27,760 bases of DNA from Oscillospiraceae bacterium (GTDB taxonomy: Bacteria; Bacillota; Clostridia; Oscillospirales; Oscillospiraceae). The DNA lies in the NCBI GenBank assembly GCA_020025345.1, contig JAHHSH010000019.1, forward strand, positions 1-27,760, written 5' to 3'. The first letter of the stretch is position 1, and each line of letters opens with the position of its first letter. Positions 1 through 8,443 of this stretch are shown in pieces. A program made the translations under genes and the position numbers. Under the pieces are notes generated by a model, which did not search any database, was not told the DNA's origin, and worked only from the letters and a program-made list of their open reading frames with translations.

Positions 1-270
1 GGTATCCGCACCCGCCTGCGCCGTAAGATCAGCGAGGACGAGGAGGATATCCCCGGCGCACTGCGGCAGGGCCATATCGCCTATGTGATCAACAGCCGTG
101 AGATCGGCGCTGATTCCAACAAGGCACACGATGGATACCTCATCCGCCGTTTGGCTGTGGAGAACGATGTGCCGCTGTTCACCTCCCTTGACACTGTCCG
201 GGTGCTGCTGGACGTGCTGGAGGAGACCACACTGACCATTTCTACCATTGATGCGGGAGATCGTACATGA
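1..270 (+). CDS. carB: Carbamoyl-phosphate synthase large subunit, C-terminal fragment
   Basis: The frame is open from the first base and gives the last 89 residues; the rest lies upstream of the window. The residues match the C-terminal MGS-like (allosteric) domain of the large subunit: a stretch with IAYVINSRE, then DGYLIRRLAVENDVPLFTSL, then the terminal helix and strand. CarB joins bicarbonate, glutamine-derived ammonia and ATP into carbamoyl phosphate for pyrimidines and arginine. Its stop codon overlaps the pyrK start (ATGA), so it is the upstream member of the pyr operon. Identity rests on this short tail and on its neighbours; I would call it near certain as a CarB end, but nothing can be said about the catalytic domains. 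Confidence 0.88.
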   Translation, partial: GIRTRLRRKISEDEEDIPGALRQGHIAYVINSREIGADSNKAHDGYLIRRLAVENDVPLFTSLDTVRVLLDVLEETTLTISTIDAGDRT

Positions 271-1001
271 AAGAGACAATTCTGACCATCATTGAAAATC
301 AGCAGATCGCCAAGGACATCTATCGGATGCGGCTGCAGGGGGATACCTCTGCAGTCACCGCACCGGGCCAGTTCATCAATCTGATGCTGGATGGCTACTA
401 TCTGCGCCGCCCCATCTCCGTCAACGATTTGGAGGGGGATGTATTGACCATCATTTATAAGGTGTTGGGTGAGGGAACAAGGGATATGACCGCTTACCCC
501 GTGGGCAAGGAATTAAATGTGCTCACCGGCCTTGGTAACGGTTACGCGCTGGAAAAATCCGGGGATCGTCCGCTGCTGGTGGGTGGCGGCGTGGGTATCC
601 CGCCCCTCTACCTGCTGTGCCGGCGTCTCTTAGCACAGGGAAAGAAGCCGCAGGTGGTGCTGGGCTACAACACGAAGGATGAGATCTTCCTTGCGGACGA
701 TTTTGCAGCCCTCGGCGTGGAGGTAACAGTGCTCACCGCCGATGGCTCCTGTGGAGTGAAAGGCCTTGTCACCGACGGAATTGCAGCGAAGAACGACTAT
801 ACCTATCTCTATACCTGCGGCCCGGAGCCGATGCTGAAGGCTGTCTATGAGGTGACGAAGACTTCGGGCCAATTCAGCTTTGAAGAGCGGATGGGCTGTG
901 GCTTCGGTGCCTGTATGGGCTGTACCTGCAAGACGAAATATGGCAATAAGCGCATCTGCAAGGATGGCCCGGTGCTGGAAAAGGAGGAAATCGTATGGTA
1001 A
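267..1001 (+). CDS. pyrK: Dihydroorotate dehydrogenase B electron-transfer subunit
   Basis: This 244-residue flavin/iron-sulfur protein passes electrons from dihydroorotate oxidation in PyrD to NAD+. The N-terminal half is a ferredoxin-reductase-type FAD domain with the RRPIS motif; the middle holds a nucleotide-binding segment with GGGVGIPPL. Near the end Cys211, Cys216, Cys219 and Cys231 (C-x4-C-x2-C-x11-C) form the expected 2Fe-2S site. Length is close to the family norm (about 250-260). The ATG overlaps the carB stop by four bases and has GGGAG eight bases upstream. It is followed by pyrD with a seven-base overlap, as expected for a two-subunit class 1B enzyme. Confidence 0.95.
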   Translation: MKETILTIIENQQIAKDIYRMRLQGDTSAVTAPGQFINLMLDGYYLRRPISVNDLEGDVLTIIYKVLGEGTRDMTAYPVGKELNVLTGLGNGYALEKSGDRPLLVGGGVGIPPLYLLCRRLLAQGKKPQVVLGYNTKDEIFLADDFAALGVEVTVLTADGSCGVKGLVTDGIAAKNDYTYLYTCGPEPMLKAVYEVTKTSGQFSFEERMGCGFGACMGCTCKTKYGNKRICKDGPVLEKEEIVW

Positions 1002-1912
1002 ATACAAAGGTGGAGCTCTGCGGCCTTACGCTGGATAATCCCCTCATTCCCGCCAGCGGTACCTTTGGCTACGGCTACGAGTTTGCAGAGCTGTACGACA
1101 TCAATATGCTGGGTACGTTTTCCTTTAAGGGAACCACCGGGGAGCCCCGGTTCGGCAACCCCACGCCGCGCATTGCCGACTGTCCGGCGGGGCTCATTAA
1201 CGCAGTGGGCCTCCAAAATCCCGGTGTGGATGCCGTGCTGGCAGAGGAACTGCCGAAGCTCGCCAAATGCTTCCATAAGCCGGTCATGGCCAACGTCTGC
1301 GGCAGCTCCGTGGAGGAGTACGTCATGGTGGCGGAGAAGCTGGCCAAGAGCGACCAGGTGGGCTGGCTGGAGGTTAACATCAGCTGTCCCAATGTGCGCT
1401 GTGGCGGACTGGCCTTCGGCACACAGCCGGAGAATGCTGCCGAGGTGACGCGGGCCGTGAAGGCGGTGGCAGGGGAGAAGCCTGTCATTATGAAGCTCTC
1501 GCCCAACGTTACCGATATTACTGCCATTGCGCGTGCCTGTGAGGAGGCGGGGGCCGACGGCCTGAGCCTCATCAATACCATGCTGGGAATGCGGCTGGAT
1601 CTGAAGCGCCGCCGCCCCATCATCGCCAATACCATGGGCGGCTTTTCCGGCAGTGCTATCTTCCCGGTGGCGCTGCGCATGGTCTGGCAGGTCTATGAGA
1701 CAGTGAGCATCCCCATCGTCGGTATGGGCGGCGTGTCTTCCGCGCGAGATGTCATTGAGATGATGATGGCTGGCGCTACGGCGGTGGGTATCGGCGCTGC
1801 CAATCTGCGGGAGCCGTTTATCTGCAAAAAGATCATTGAGGAGCTGCCCTCCGTGATGGAGCAGTATGGCATTACCTCCCTGCAGGAGATCACCGGTATC
1901 GCACATAAGTGA
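995..1912 (+). CDS. pyrD: Dihydroorotate dehydrogenase B catalytic subunit
   Basis: A 305-residue FMN TIM-barrel enzyme that oxidises dihydroorotate to orotate in the fourth step of UMP synthesis. The N-terminal LDNPLIPASGTFGYG segment, the NISCPN motif with the class 1B catalytic Cys131, and the C-terminal phosphate-binding VGMGGVSSARD segment are all present. A cysteine base (not serine) and the partner PyrK immediately upstream place it in the NAD-dependent 1B class. The start is well fixed: AAGGAGG lies seven bases before the ATG, inside the end of pyrK. Full length for the family (about 300-312). Confidence 0.96.
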   Translation: MVNTKVELCGLTLDNPLIPASGTFGYGYEFAELYDINMLGTFSFKGTTGEPRFGNPTPRIADCPAGLINAVGLQNPGVDAVLAEELPKLAKCFHKPVMANVCGSSVEEYVMVAEKLAKSDQVGWLEVNISCPNVRCGGLAFGTQPENAAEVTRAVKAVAGEKPVIMKLSPNVTDITAIARACEEAGADGLSLINTMLGMRLDLKRRRPIIANTMGGFSGSAIFPVALRMVWQVYETVSIPIVGMGGVSSARDVIEMMMAGATAVGIGAANLREPFICKKIIEELPSVMEQYGITSLQEITGIAHK

Positions 1913-1947
1913 GTATTCAAACCAAATCTAAGGAAGAGGTGTGATAT

Positions 1948-2580
1948 ATGAAAAGACAAATTGCGTCCGATCTTCTGCGCATCAAGGCCGTCTTTTTCCG
2001 CCCGGATGAGCCCTTTACTTGGGCCAGCGGGATCAAGAGCCCGGTCTATTGCGACAATCGACTGATTTTGACGGCACCGGAGGTGCGCAGCCGGGTGGAA
2101 CAGGCCATTGCTGACACGGTGCGCCGGGAGTTCCCGGAGGCCGAGGTGCTGATGGGCACCAGCACGGCGGGTATTGCCCACGCTGCGATTGCCGCCCATC
2201 TTCTGGATCTGCCTATGGGCTATGTCCGGGGCAATGCCAAGGATCACGGACGCCACAACCAGATCGAGGGCCGCCTTGAAAAGGGACAGAAAGTGGTGGT
2301 CATCGAGGATCTCATCTCTACGGCAGGCAGCTGCCTTGAGGTGGTGGATGTGCTGCGCGAGGCCGGTGCTCAGGTGCTGGGCGTCGTCAGCATCTTCACT
2401 TATGGGATGCAAAAGGGACTTGACCGCCTGCGGGCAAACAAGGTGCGCAACGTGAGCCTTACCGATTTTGATACGATAGCAAAAGTGGCCGCCGAGAGTG
2501 GCTACATTGCCGAGGGCGATATTGAGAAGCTGATCGCCTTTCGAAATAATCCTTCTGATGAAAGCTGGGTGACAAAATGA
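1948..2580 (+). CDS. pyrE: Orotate phosphoribosyltransferase
   Basis: A 210-residue enzyme that joins orotate to PRPP to make OMP. The PRPP-binding signature VVVIEDLISTAGS spans residues 116-128, and the loop with GNAKDHGRHNQIEG (residues 95-108) corresponds to the mobile catalytic loop. A 35-base gap separates it from pyrD and carries AGAGGTG as the ribosome site. Its stop overlaps the pyrB start. No OMP decarboxylase (pyrF) is seen in the window, so that gene is either before carB or elsewhere. Length is normal for a bacterial PyrE. Confidence 0.95.
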   Translation: MKRQIASDLLRIKAVFFRPDEPFTWASGIKSPVYCDNRLILTAPEVRSRVEQAIADTVRREFPEAEVLMGTSTAGIAHAAIAAHLLDLPMGYVRGNAKDHGRHNQIEGRLEKGQKVVVIEDLISTAGSCLEVVDVLREAGAQVLGVVSIFTYGMQKGLDRLRANKVRNVSLTDFDTIAKVAAESGYIAEGDIEKLIAFRNNPSDESWVTK

Positions 2581-3494
2581 GAAATCTAATTAGTATTACA
2601 GACCTCTCCGTACAGGAAAGCGAAGACCTCATCAAAACTGCTTACCGCATTATCGAGGATCCGGCGCATTTTGCCCATGTCTGTGACGGCAAGAAGCTGG
2701 CGACGCTGTTTTTCGAGCCCTCCACCCGTACCCGTCTCAGCTTTGAGGCGGCTATGTACGAGCTGGGCGGCCATGTGCTCAGTGTGGCCGGGGCGGCGTC
2801 CTCCTCTGCGTCCAAGGGCGAGAGCGTGGCTGATACCGCGAAAGTTGTGTCCTGCTACGCCGATATTATCGCCATGCGCCACCCCAAGGAGGGTGCACCC
2901 CAGGTGGCGGCGCTCAATGCCTCTATTCCGGTCATCAATGCCGGCGACGGTGGTCATAACCACCCCACGCAGACGCTGGCAGATCTGCTGACCATCCACC
3001 GGGAGAAGGGCCGGCTCAACGATTTGACCATCGGACTTTGCGGTGACTTGAAGTTCGGCCGCACGGTTCACTCCCTTATTCAGGCCATGTCCCGGTACAC
3101 CGGTGTCCGTTTTGTGCTGATCTCTCCGGAGGAACTGATGCTGCCCGGCTATGTTAAGCACGATGTTCTGGAAAAGTATGATATTCCCTATGAGGAGACC
3201 ACGGATCTGGAAGGCGCTATGCCTAAGCTGGATATCCTCTACATGACCCGCGTGCAGCGTGAGCGCTTCTTCAACGAAGAGGATTACCTCCGCTTGAAGG
3301 ACAGCTACATCCTAACGCCCAAGAAGCTGAAGAATGCCAAGCCCGACATGAAGATCCTGCACCCGCTGCCCCGCGTCAACGAGATCAGTGTTGCTATTGA
3401 CGATGATCCCCGTGCCTGCTACTTCAAGCAGGTGCTCAACGGTAAGTATATGCGTATGGCTCTTATTTTGAAGCTGCTGGAGGTGGAAGCATGA
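2577..3494 (+). CDS. pyrB: Aspartate carbamoyltransferase catalytic subunit
   Basis: A 305-residue enzyme that condenses carbamoyl phosphate and aspartate to carbamoyl aspartate, the committed step of pyrimidine synthesis. The carbamoyl-phosphate motif STRTRLSFE is at residues 49-57, HPTQTL lies mid-protein, and the HPLPR aspartate-domain motif is near the C-terminus, all in family order. Start and stop overlap with pyrE and pyrI by four bases each. The presence of a zinc-binding regulatory subunit directly downstream indicates the dodecameric, allosterically controlled enteric-type ATCase rather than the bare trimer of Bacilli. Confidence 0.96.
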   Translation: MRNLISITDLSVQESEDLIKTAYRIIEDPAHFAHVCDGKKLATLFFEPSTRTRLSFEAAMYELGGHVLSVAGAASSSASKGESVADTAKVVSCYADIIAMRHPKEGAPQVAALNASIPVINAGDGGHNHPTQTLADLLTIHREKGRLNDLTIGLCGDLKFGRTVHSLIQAMSRYTGVRFVLISPEELMLPGYVKHDVLEKYDIPYEETTDLEGAMPKLDILYMTRVQRERFFNEEDYLRLKDSYILTPKKLKNAKPDMKILHPLPRVNEISVAIDDDPRACYFKQVLNGKYMRMALILKLLEVEA

Positions 3495-3907
3495 GAATCG
3501 AACCTATTCAGAACGGAATCGTCATTGACCATTTGACGGCGGGAACCAGTTTGAAGCTGTATCATCTGCTGGGTCTTGATCATCTGGAGTGCCCTGTGGC
3601 ACTGATCCAGAACGCCGTCAGCGAGAAGATGGGCAGTAAGGATATTATCAAGATCGGTGCTGACATTGAAATCGACTATGACATTATCGCCTATGTGGAT
3701 CCCGGCGCTACGGTGAATGTGGTGAAGAACGGCGAGCTCTACGAGAAAAAGACGCTCTCCAAGCCCAAGCGGCTGGTGAACGTCCTCAAGTGTGCCAATC
3801 CCCGCTGTATCACCTCCACGGAGCAGGAGCTGGATCAGGTCTTCCTGCTGTCCGACGAGGAGAAGGGCGTCTATCGCTGCATGTACTGCGAGACAAAGGC
3901 CAAGTAA
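3491..3907 (+). CDS. pyrI: Aspartate carbamoyltransferase regulatory subunit
   Basis: A 138-residue regulatory chain that binds nucleotides and holds PyrB trimers together. The N-terminal half is the allosteric domain (IQNGIVIDHL onward). The C-terminal half is a zinc domain with CANPRC (C-x4-C) and, about 30 residues later, CMYC (C-x2-C), giving the four zinc cysteines. GGAGGTG precedes the ATG, which overlaps the pyrB stop. It is the last gene of the operon; a strong intrinsic terminator begins about 35 bases after its stop. Slightly shorter than E. coli PyrI (about 153). Confidence 0.95.
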   Translation: MRIEPIQNGIVIDHLTAGTSLKLYHLLGLDHLECPVALIQNAVSEKMGSKDIIKIGADIEIDYDIIAYVDPGATVNVVKNGELYEKKTLSKPKRLVNVLKCANPRCITSTEQELDQVFLLSDEEKGVYRCMYCETKAK

Positions 3908-3941
3908 AAAGCGTTTCTTTGGGAAGAAATTACGTCAAAAT

Positions 3942-3972
3942 AAAAAACCACCCGTTGATCGGGTGGTTTTTT
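3942..3972. terminator. Bidirectional intrinsic terminator after the pyr operon
   Basis: A perfect 12-bp inverted repeat with A6 on one side and T6 on the other (CCACCC / GGGTGG core, 7-base loop). It can end pyr transcription rightward. Because the A-tract reads as a T-tract on the other strand, it can also end the convergent membrane-protein gene that stops at 4061. Confidence 0.92.
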
Positions 3973-4060
3973 GTTCTGTAAATTGCAGGGGCATCCTTCT
4001 GGCGGGGAAACGAAGGTCACGCCGTGGGGGGCGGGATGGCCCGGATACTATATCGTCCGG

Positions 4061-5167
4061 TTATTTCTCCCAAACGGAATAGTAGAGATAGTTGCTGCCG
4101 TTTGCGGAATAGAGCAGCTTGTACTTGACATTTTCCTCCTCGGCAGATGCAGAGCTGATTTTCTCCCCGGAGGGTTCAAGATACGCCTGCGCCAGCTGTC
4201 CCTGTATGGAGTTGCCTGCTTCGAAGGATGTTGACCAAAGGGGGACGCTGGAGGCTTTCAGCTCTGCTTCTGTTTTGAAAACATATTCCTTGAGCAGTGC
4301 CAGATTTTCCTCCCGGCTCAGGGATGTGTCCTCATCCATATGCCAGTTGATATCCGTAACGATGCCTGTTTCATCGACAATAATATACATATATTTTGCT
4401 GTAGGGGCATCCGTTTCGTGGCAGCTTAAATGATAGGTCCTTTCCGAACTTTCGCGGGGATCATTGAATGAAATGTAGCGGGTATCTGTCTGCAATGCCT
4501 CGGTCAGCTGCTCCATTGTCTGTAGGACGACCTGCTGCTTATGCTCCTTGGCCTGCGCGGCATGCATGAAAGAGGGAATGAACGAAATGGTCAAGATAAG
4601 CGCAGGCAGGAGAAGAAGCATCAGCTTATATTTCTTAGGGGAGGGGACAGAAATCCCCCAGGCATCGGCCACGGCATGGGCGTTTTGCGCCATATCCGAG
4701 GACATCTGGTGGATTGCGGCAACAGAGGCGGCAGCGCCGGCGACCTGCGCTGCTGCGCCTAAGCCGGAAACTGTCTCGTTACTGGAACGCCGCATCATAT
4801 TTCCGGACAGGGTCATGCCTACGCCCACAGCAGCTGTGTCAGAACCGCGGATCTCCTGCTGGTGGACATCCAGCTTGTGCAGAATGTTCTTCCACTTTTT
4901 CCCGTTCATACCAAACCGGGGAATAAGTACCGCACAGGTAAAGAAAACAATACCGATGATGGCAAAAGTCACCACAATACCAAACAGGATAAAATCATAG
5001 GGGTTATCATGCGCATCCAGAGCAAGATCGTTGATCATGAACAGAAGCAGCCACAGAAACATCATGATAAAGATACCTAAAATAGTCGGCAGAACCAAAC
5101 AGGGCAGGATGCAGTATTTTTTGATTTGTCGGATTTCCTTTGGCGTGAGATTAGTTGTTTTCTCCAT
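4061..5167 (-). CDS. Uncharacterised multi-pass membrane protein
   Basis: I do not recognise this 368-residue protein. It has a short basic cytoplasmic start, two strongly hydrophobic segments (about residues 19-45 and 58-83), a 95-residue linker rich in Ala, Gly and Ser (about 110-170), a third membrane segment (about 181-201) and a roughly 165-residue polar C-terminal domain. That tail looks like a soluble domain outside or next to the membrane. The ATG has AAAAGGAG six bases upstream and a consensus promoter sits about 80 bases further up. It is monocistronic, convergent with the pyr operon and shares its terminator. The linker could be amphipathic and associate with membrane or self-assemble, but this is speculation. 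Confidence 0.8.
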   Translation of the reverse strand: MEKTTNLTPKEIRQIKKYCILPCLVLPTILGIFIMMFLWLLLFMINDLALDAHDNPYDFILFGIVVTFAIIGIVFFTCAVLIPRFGMNGKKWKNILHKLDVHQQEIRGSDTAAVGVGMTLSGNMMRRSSNETVSGLGAAAQVAGAAASVAAIHQMSSDMAQNAHAVADAWGISVPSPKKYKLMLLLLPALILTISFIPSFMHAAQAKEHKQQVVLQTMEQLTEALQTDTRYISFNDPRESSERTYHLSCHETDAPTAKYMYIIVDETGIVTDINWHMDEDTSLSREENLALLKEYVFKTEAELKASSVPLWSTSFEAGNSIQGQLAQAYLEPSGEKISSASAEEENVKYKLLYSANGSNYLYYSVWEK

Positions 5168-5248
5168 AAGTTTCTCCTTTTACCGATAGAGTGCTTGAGA
5201 GGCTCCTTGCGCTTTGCCAGCTTCGAAAAACGAAATTTAGATAGGCAT

Positions 5249-5277
5249 ATTATAGCGACTCGGCAGATGCATTACAA
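5249..5277 (-). promoter_or_regulatory. Sigma-A promoter of the orphan membrane-protein gene
   Basis: On the minus strand, -35 TTGTAA (5272-5277) and -10 TATAAT (5249-5254) are separated by exactly 17 bases, about 80 bases before the start codon at 5167. Confidence 0.7.
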
Positions 5278-5375
5278 GAGTAGAGCGGAAAAGTGTTTAT
5301 ATCATGTGAAGTAAGGGAGATACGAACGTTCTTCCGATACTTTTCGGAGAAGAATGGACGGAAATGGCGGGATGC

Positions 5376-5418
5376 AAAAAGATTTCGGGGATCGCTCTTT
5401 TGAGCGATCCCCGGAATC
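5376..5418 (-). terminator. Terminator after the macro-domain gene
   Basis: A perfect 12-bp stem (CGGGGATCGCTC / GAGCGATCCCCG, 5386-5413, loop of four bases) extends by several more pairs and is followed on the minus strand by T5. It lies about 40 bases past the macro-domain stop codon and closes the leftward purine island. Confidence 0.88.
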
Positions 5419-5456
5419 TTTCATATTTTCGGCTGCCCGCAGGCAGCGCAGTTCTT

Positions 5457-5987
5457 TTATGGGTGCCGTGGTTTCGTCTCTTGATAGAACATATTCCAAT
5501 CGACTTGATAGGCGCGGAGCGTCTTCTCATTAAAGCAGATCATCCGCACCTCCAATGCAGGGTGCTCATAGAGAAAATCCATGATGGTGCGCAGGGCGAT
5601 ATGGGCGGCCTGCGGGAGAGGAAAGCCATAGATGCCGGTGGCGATGGAGGGAAAATCAATACTGCGGCAGCCGTGTTCCACGGCCAGCGTCAGGGCATTT
5701 CGGTAGCAGGCGGAGAGCACAGCAGCTTCGCTGTGATTGCCGCCCTGCCACACGGGGCCGGGAGTATGGATCACATAACGGCAGGGGAGCTGGTAAGCCT
5801 TGGTGATCTTGGCCTCACCCGGTTTGCAGCCACCCAGCGTGCGGCACTCCGCCAGAAGTTCCGGGCCTGCGGCGCGGTGAATCGCACCGTCTACGCCGGA
5901 GCCGCCCAGCAAAGAGGGCTTGGCGGCGTTGACGATGGCGTCCACATGGGACTGTGTGATGTCCCCTAAGAGAATAGATACAGCCAT
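5457..5987 (-). CDS. Macro-domain protein (O-acetyl-ADP-ribose deacetylase-like)
   Basis: A 176-residue single-domain macro protein of the YmdB type, which binds ADP-ribose and commonly hydrolyses O-acetyl-ADP-ribose or removes mono-ADP-ribose. Visible hallmarks are GDIT (8-11), the catalytic-loop NAA (20-22), GGSGVDGAIH (28-37) and the phosphate-loop SIATGIYGFP (114-123). The upstream deaminase ends six bases before its ATG and its GAGG ribosome site overlaps that stop codon, so translation is probably coupled. This pairing with a purine deaminase suggests a role in nucleotide or ADP-ribose turnover, but the actual substrate cannot be read from sequence. Confidence 0.9.
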   Translation of the reverse strand: MAVSILLGDITQSHVDAIVNAAKPSLLGGSGVDGAIHRAAGPELLAECRTLGGCKPGEAKITKAYQLPCRYVIHTPGPVWQGGNHSEAAVLSACYRNALTLAVEHGCRSIDFPSIATGIYGFPLPQAAHIALRTIMDFLYEHPALEVRMICFNEKTLRAYQVDWNMFYQETKPRHP

Positions 5988-5993
5988 GGAACC

Positions 5994-7349
5994 TCACATT
6001 TCCAGATAGCGGCGGCACTTTTCCTGTGCCTCGGCGGCGATACGATCTTCGTCTACCTGTACGAGGTGGCCGTCCTTGACGGTGATTTTGCCGTGGACCA
6101 CCGTATAGTCGACAGCGCCCCGGACGCCTACTGTTGCCAGCACGGAGGCGGGATCCACGGTAGCACCGACCAGTTCCAGACGGCGCTTGTCGATCATAAA
6201 GAGGTCGGCACACTTGCCTATCGCCAGAGCGCCGATATCGTCACGACCCAGCAGCCGTGCGCTGCCTCGGGTGGCCATCTTCAAAATATCATAGCCGGAG
6301 GGTGCGTCGGCACTGGAGTGGAGGCGGTGGAGGAGATAGGCCACCCGCAGTTCCTCCATCAAACTGGAGCCGTCGTTGGAGGCGCTGCCGTCCACGGCAA
6401 GTCCGACAGGAATGCCCATGCGCAGCATCTCCGGGATGCGGGCCACGCCGGAGGCCAGCTTCATGTTGGAGATAGGGCAGTGGGCGACGCCGGTGCCGGT
6501 GCGAGCCAAGACCCGAAGTTCCTCATCGTTGAAGTGGATGCCGTGGGCGAACCATACATCGTTGCCGGTCCAGCCCAGACGCTCCATGTATTCCAGCGGA
6601 CGGATCCCCTCACGCTGCAGCATAAAATTCTCCTCATCCTTCGTCTCACACAGGTGCGTGTGGAGCCGAACACCGTATTGACGCGCCAGGATAGCGCTTT
6701 GCCGCAGAAGCTCGGCGGAGACGGAGAACGGGGAGCAGGGAGCCAGCGCAATGCGGTGCATGGCGCCGCGGCTGGGATCGTGCCATGTTTCGATGAGCTG
6801 TGCGCTGTCTTTCATAATTTCATCTACCGTCTGTACGACACTGTCTGGCGGCAGCCCTCCGTCCTTTTTCGACAGATCCATACTGCCACGGGAGGCGTAC
6901 ATACGGATGCCCAAGGCATCGGCGGCCTCGAACTGGGCGGATAGCAGATCGCCGGCATGGGCGGGGAAGACGTAGTGGTGGTCGAAGCAGGTAGTACAGC
7001 CGTGCTTCATCAGTTCTCCCATGCCAGTGAGGGAACTGAGCCGGATCACCTCGCTGTCCAGATTCTTCCAGATCTCGTAAAGGGTGCGGAGCCAGTCAAA
7101 CAGCTCCATGTTCTGCACCTGCGGAAGGTTGCGGGAAAAGATCTGATAGAGATGGTGATGGGTGTTTACAAGGCCGGGATAGCACAGCATATGGCGGCAG
7201 TCTAAAACCTCGTCGGCATCGCAGGTGAGATTTTGACCGATTTGCGTGATAAAGCCATCTTTACAGAGAAGATCTGCGTCACGGAGAATGCGATCCTCGT
7301 CATCACAGGTTACCAGTGCGGAGATGTTTTTAAGAAGCAGTGTTGCCAT
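5994..7349 (-). CDS. 8-oxoguanine deaminase-type amidohydrolase
   Basis: A 451-residue metal-dependent amidohydrolase of the cytosine/8-oxoguanine deaminase branch (often misnamed hydroxydechloroatrazine ethylaminohydrolase). Metal-site motifs run in order: THHHL (63-67), THLCET (231-236), FAHGIH (267-272) and VDGSASNDGSS (319-329). The last, with the following MEEL-RVAYLLHRL segment, is characteristic of 8-oxoguanine deaminases, which convert 8-oxoguanine to urate. Two in-frame ATGs exist; GAGGT directly abuts the first (7355), whereas it sits six bases before the second, so I chose 7349. It lies between the purine transporter and the macro protein. Guanine or another aminopurine remains possible as substrate. 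Confidence 0.85.
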   Translation of the reverse strand: MATLLLKNISALVTCDDEDRILRDADLLCKDGFITQIGQNLTCDADEVLDCRHMLCYPGLVNTHHHLYQIFSRNLPQVQNMELFDWLRTLYEIWKNLDSEVIRLSSLTGMGELMKHGCTTCFDHHYVFPAHAGDLLSAQFEAADALGIRMYASRGSMDLSKKDGGLPPDSVVQTVDEIMKDSAQLIETWHDPSRGAMHRIALAPCSPFSVSAELLRQSAILARQYGVRLHTHLCETKDEENFMLQREGIRPLEYMERLGWTGNDVWFAHGIHFNDEELRVLARTGTGVAHCPISNMKLASGVARIPEMLRMGIPVGLAVDGSASNDGSSLMEELRVAYLLHRLHSSADAPSGYDILKMATRGSARLLGRDDIGALAIGKCADLFMIDKRRLELVGATVDPASVLATVGVRGAVDYTVVHGKITVKDGHLVQVDEDRIAAEAQEKCRRYLEM

Positions 7350-7372
7350 AAGCATACCTCAATTCTCAATAA

Positions 7373-7413
7373 GATGAAAAGAGCCGCCGCAGACAGTGAA
7401 CGTCTGCGGCGGC
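7373..7413 (-). terminator. Terminator after the transporter permease genes
   Basis: A perfect 12-bp GC-rich stem (GCCGCCGCAGAC / GTCTGCGGCGGC, 7383-7413, 7-base loop) followed on the minus strand by TCTTTT. It lies between the last permease gene and the deaminase, so the deaminase-macro pair is expressed by read-through or from an unseen promoter. Confidence 0.82.
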
Positions 7414-7453
7414 ATGGAAACTGTCTGAAAGAAAACCTATATCGGTTGTCTTG

Positions 7454-8443
7454 TTAGCGATCCTCGCGGAAGTAGCTGAGACCCAAAGATGCAGGGGGCT
7501 GATTCTCTTTCTTGTTGCGCAGGCTGGAGAGGATCAGCACGATGACCGTGACCACATAGGGCAGAATCTTATAGAGCTGGGTAGGAATGAAAGGCAGCAC
7601 CAGACGCAGATACAGGATCATCAGTGCGCCAAACAGGATAGAGCCCCAGATGGCGTTGAGAGGACGCCACATACAGAAGATGACCAGTGCCACAGCCAGC
7701 CAGCCTACACCGGCCAGACCCTCGTGGTTCCAGACGCAGCCGGCGATGGTCATGATGTAGACCATGCCGCCGATGGCGGAGATACCGCCGCCGATCACCG
7801 TTGCCAGGTATTTATAGCGGGCCACATTTAGGCCGGCCGCATCGGCAGTAGCAGGGCTTTCACCCACAGAGCGGAGATAGAGGCCGCGGCGGCTGCGGTT
7901 GATGAAGAAGAACAGGACAACGGCCAGTGCAAGGCCAATGTAGAAGAAGATACTGTTCTTGAAGAGAATGGGGCCGATCACGGGGATCTCCTGCAGGAAC
8001 TTAGGGAAGGGGGAGTTCTGGAAGAACACCTTCATCTCGTTGCTGATGGCGATGTAGCCGCCCTCGGTCACGCGCATGTACTCGCCCACGAACTGGCCCA
8101 CGCCGGTACCAAAGATGGAGAGGGCAAGACCCGTCACGTTTTGGTTGGCGCGGAGCGTAATGGTGAGGAAGCTGAAGATCAGTGAGCACAGGGCACCGGC
8201 CAGGAAGGCACACAGAAGACCCATCAACACGGCAACAAAGCCGTTGGGGGAGCCCATCTTTTCATAGTAGTACACACCGGCCAGACCAACAGCGCCGCCG
8301 GTAAACATGATACCTTCGACACCCAGATTCAAATTGCCGGACTTCTCGGTGAGAATCTCACCCAGCGTACCGAACAGCAGGGGAGTACCGTAGGTAATGG
8401 CGGCTACGACCAGAGCCACTGCCAAAGTCACAAATTCATTCAT
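7454..8443 (-). CDS. Nucleoside/purine ABC transporter permease 2 (NupQ-like)
   Basis: A 329-residue integral membrane permease of the BPD_transp_2 family that pairs with BMP-family binding lipoproteins. The SGNLNLGVEGIM segment (residues 35-46) is the family hallmark, followed by about eight hydrophobic stretches. It would form the translocation channel with the adjacent permease. The ATG overlaps the end of that gene by eight bases, so the two are co-translated. Known relatives import guanosine (NupNOPQ of Bacillus), other nucleosides or simple sugars; the purine setting favours nucleosides or nucleobases. An intrinsic terminator lies about 40 bases past its stop. Confidence 0.9.
   Translation of the reverse strand: MNEFVTLAVALVVAAITYGTPLLFGTLGEILTEKSGNLNLGVEGIMFTGGAVGLAGVYYYEKMGSPNGFVAVLMGLLCAFLAGALCSLIFSFLTITLRANQNVTGLALSIFGTGVGQFVGEYMRVTEGGYIAISNEMKVFFQNSPFPKFLQEIPVIGPILFKNSIFFYIGLALAVVLFFFINRSRRGLYLRSVGESPATADAAGLNVARYKYLATVIGGGISAIGGMVYIMTIAGCVWNHEGLAGVGWLAVALVIFCMWRPLNAIWGSILFGALMILYLRLVLPFIPTQLYKILPYVVTVIVLILSSLRNKKENQPPASLGLSYFREDR

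Noticed and set aside
845..1906. A long minus-strand open frame across pyrK/pyrD
   Set aside because: It is antisense to two fully motif-bearing genes, and its translation is low-complexity and His/Arg/Gln-rich, as expected of a shadow.
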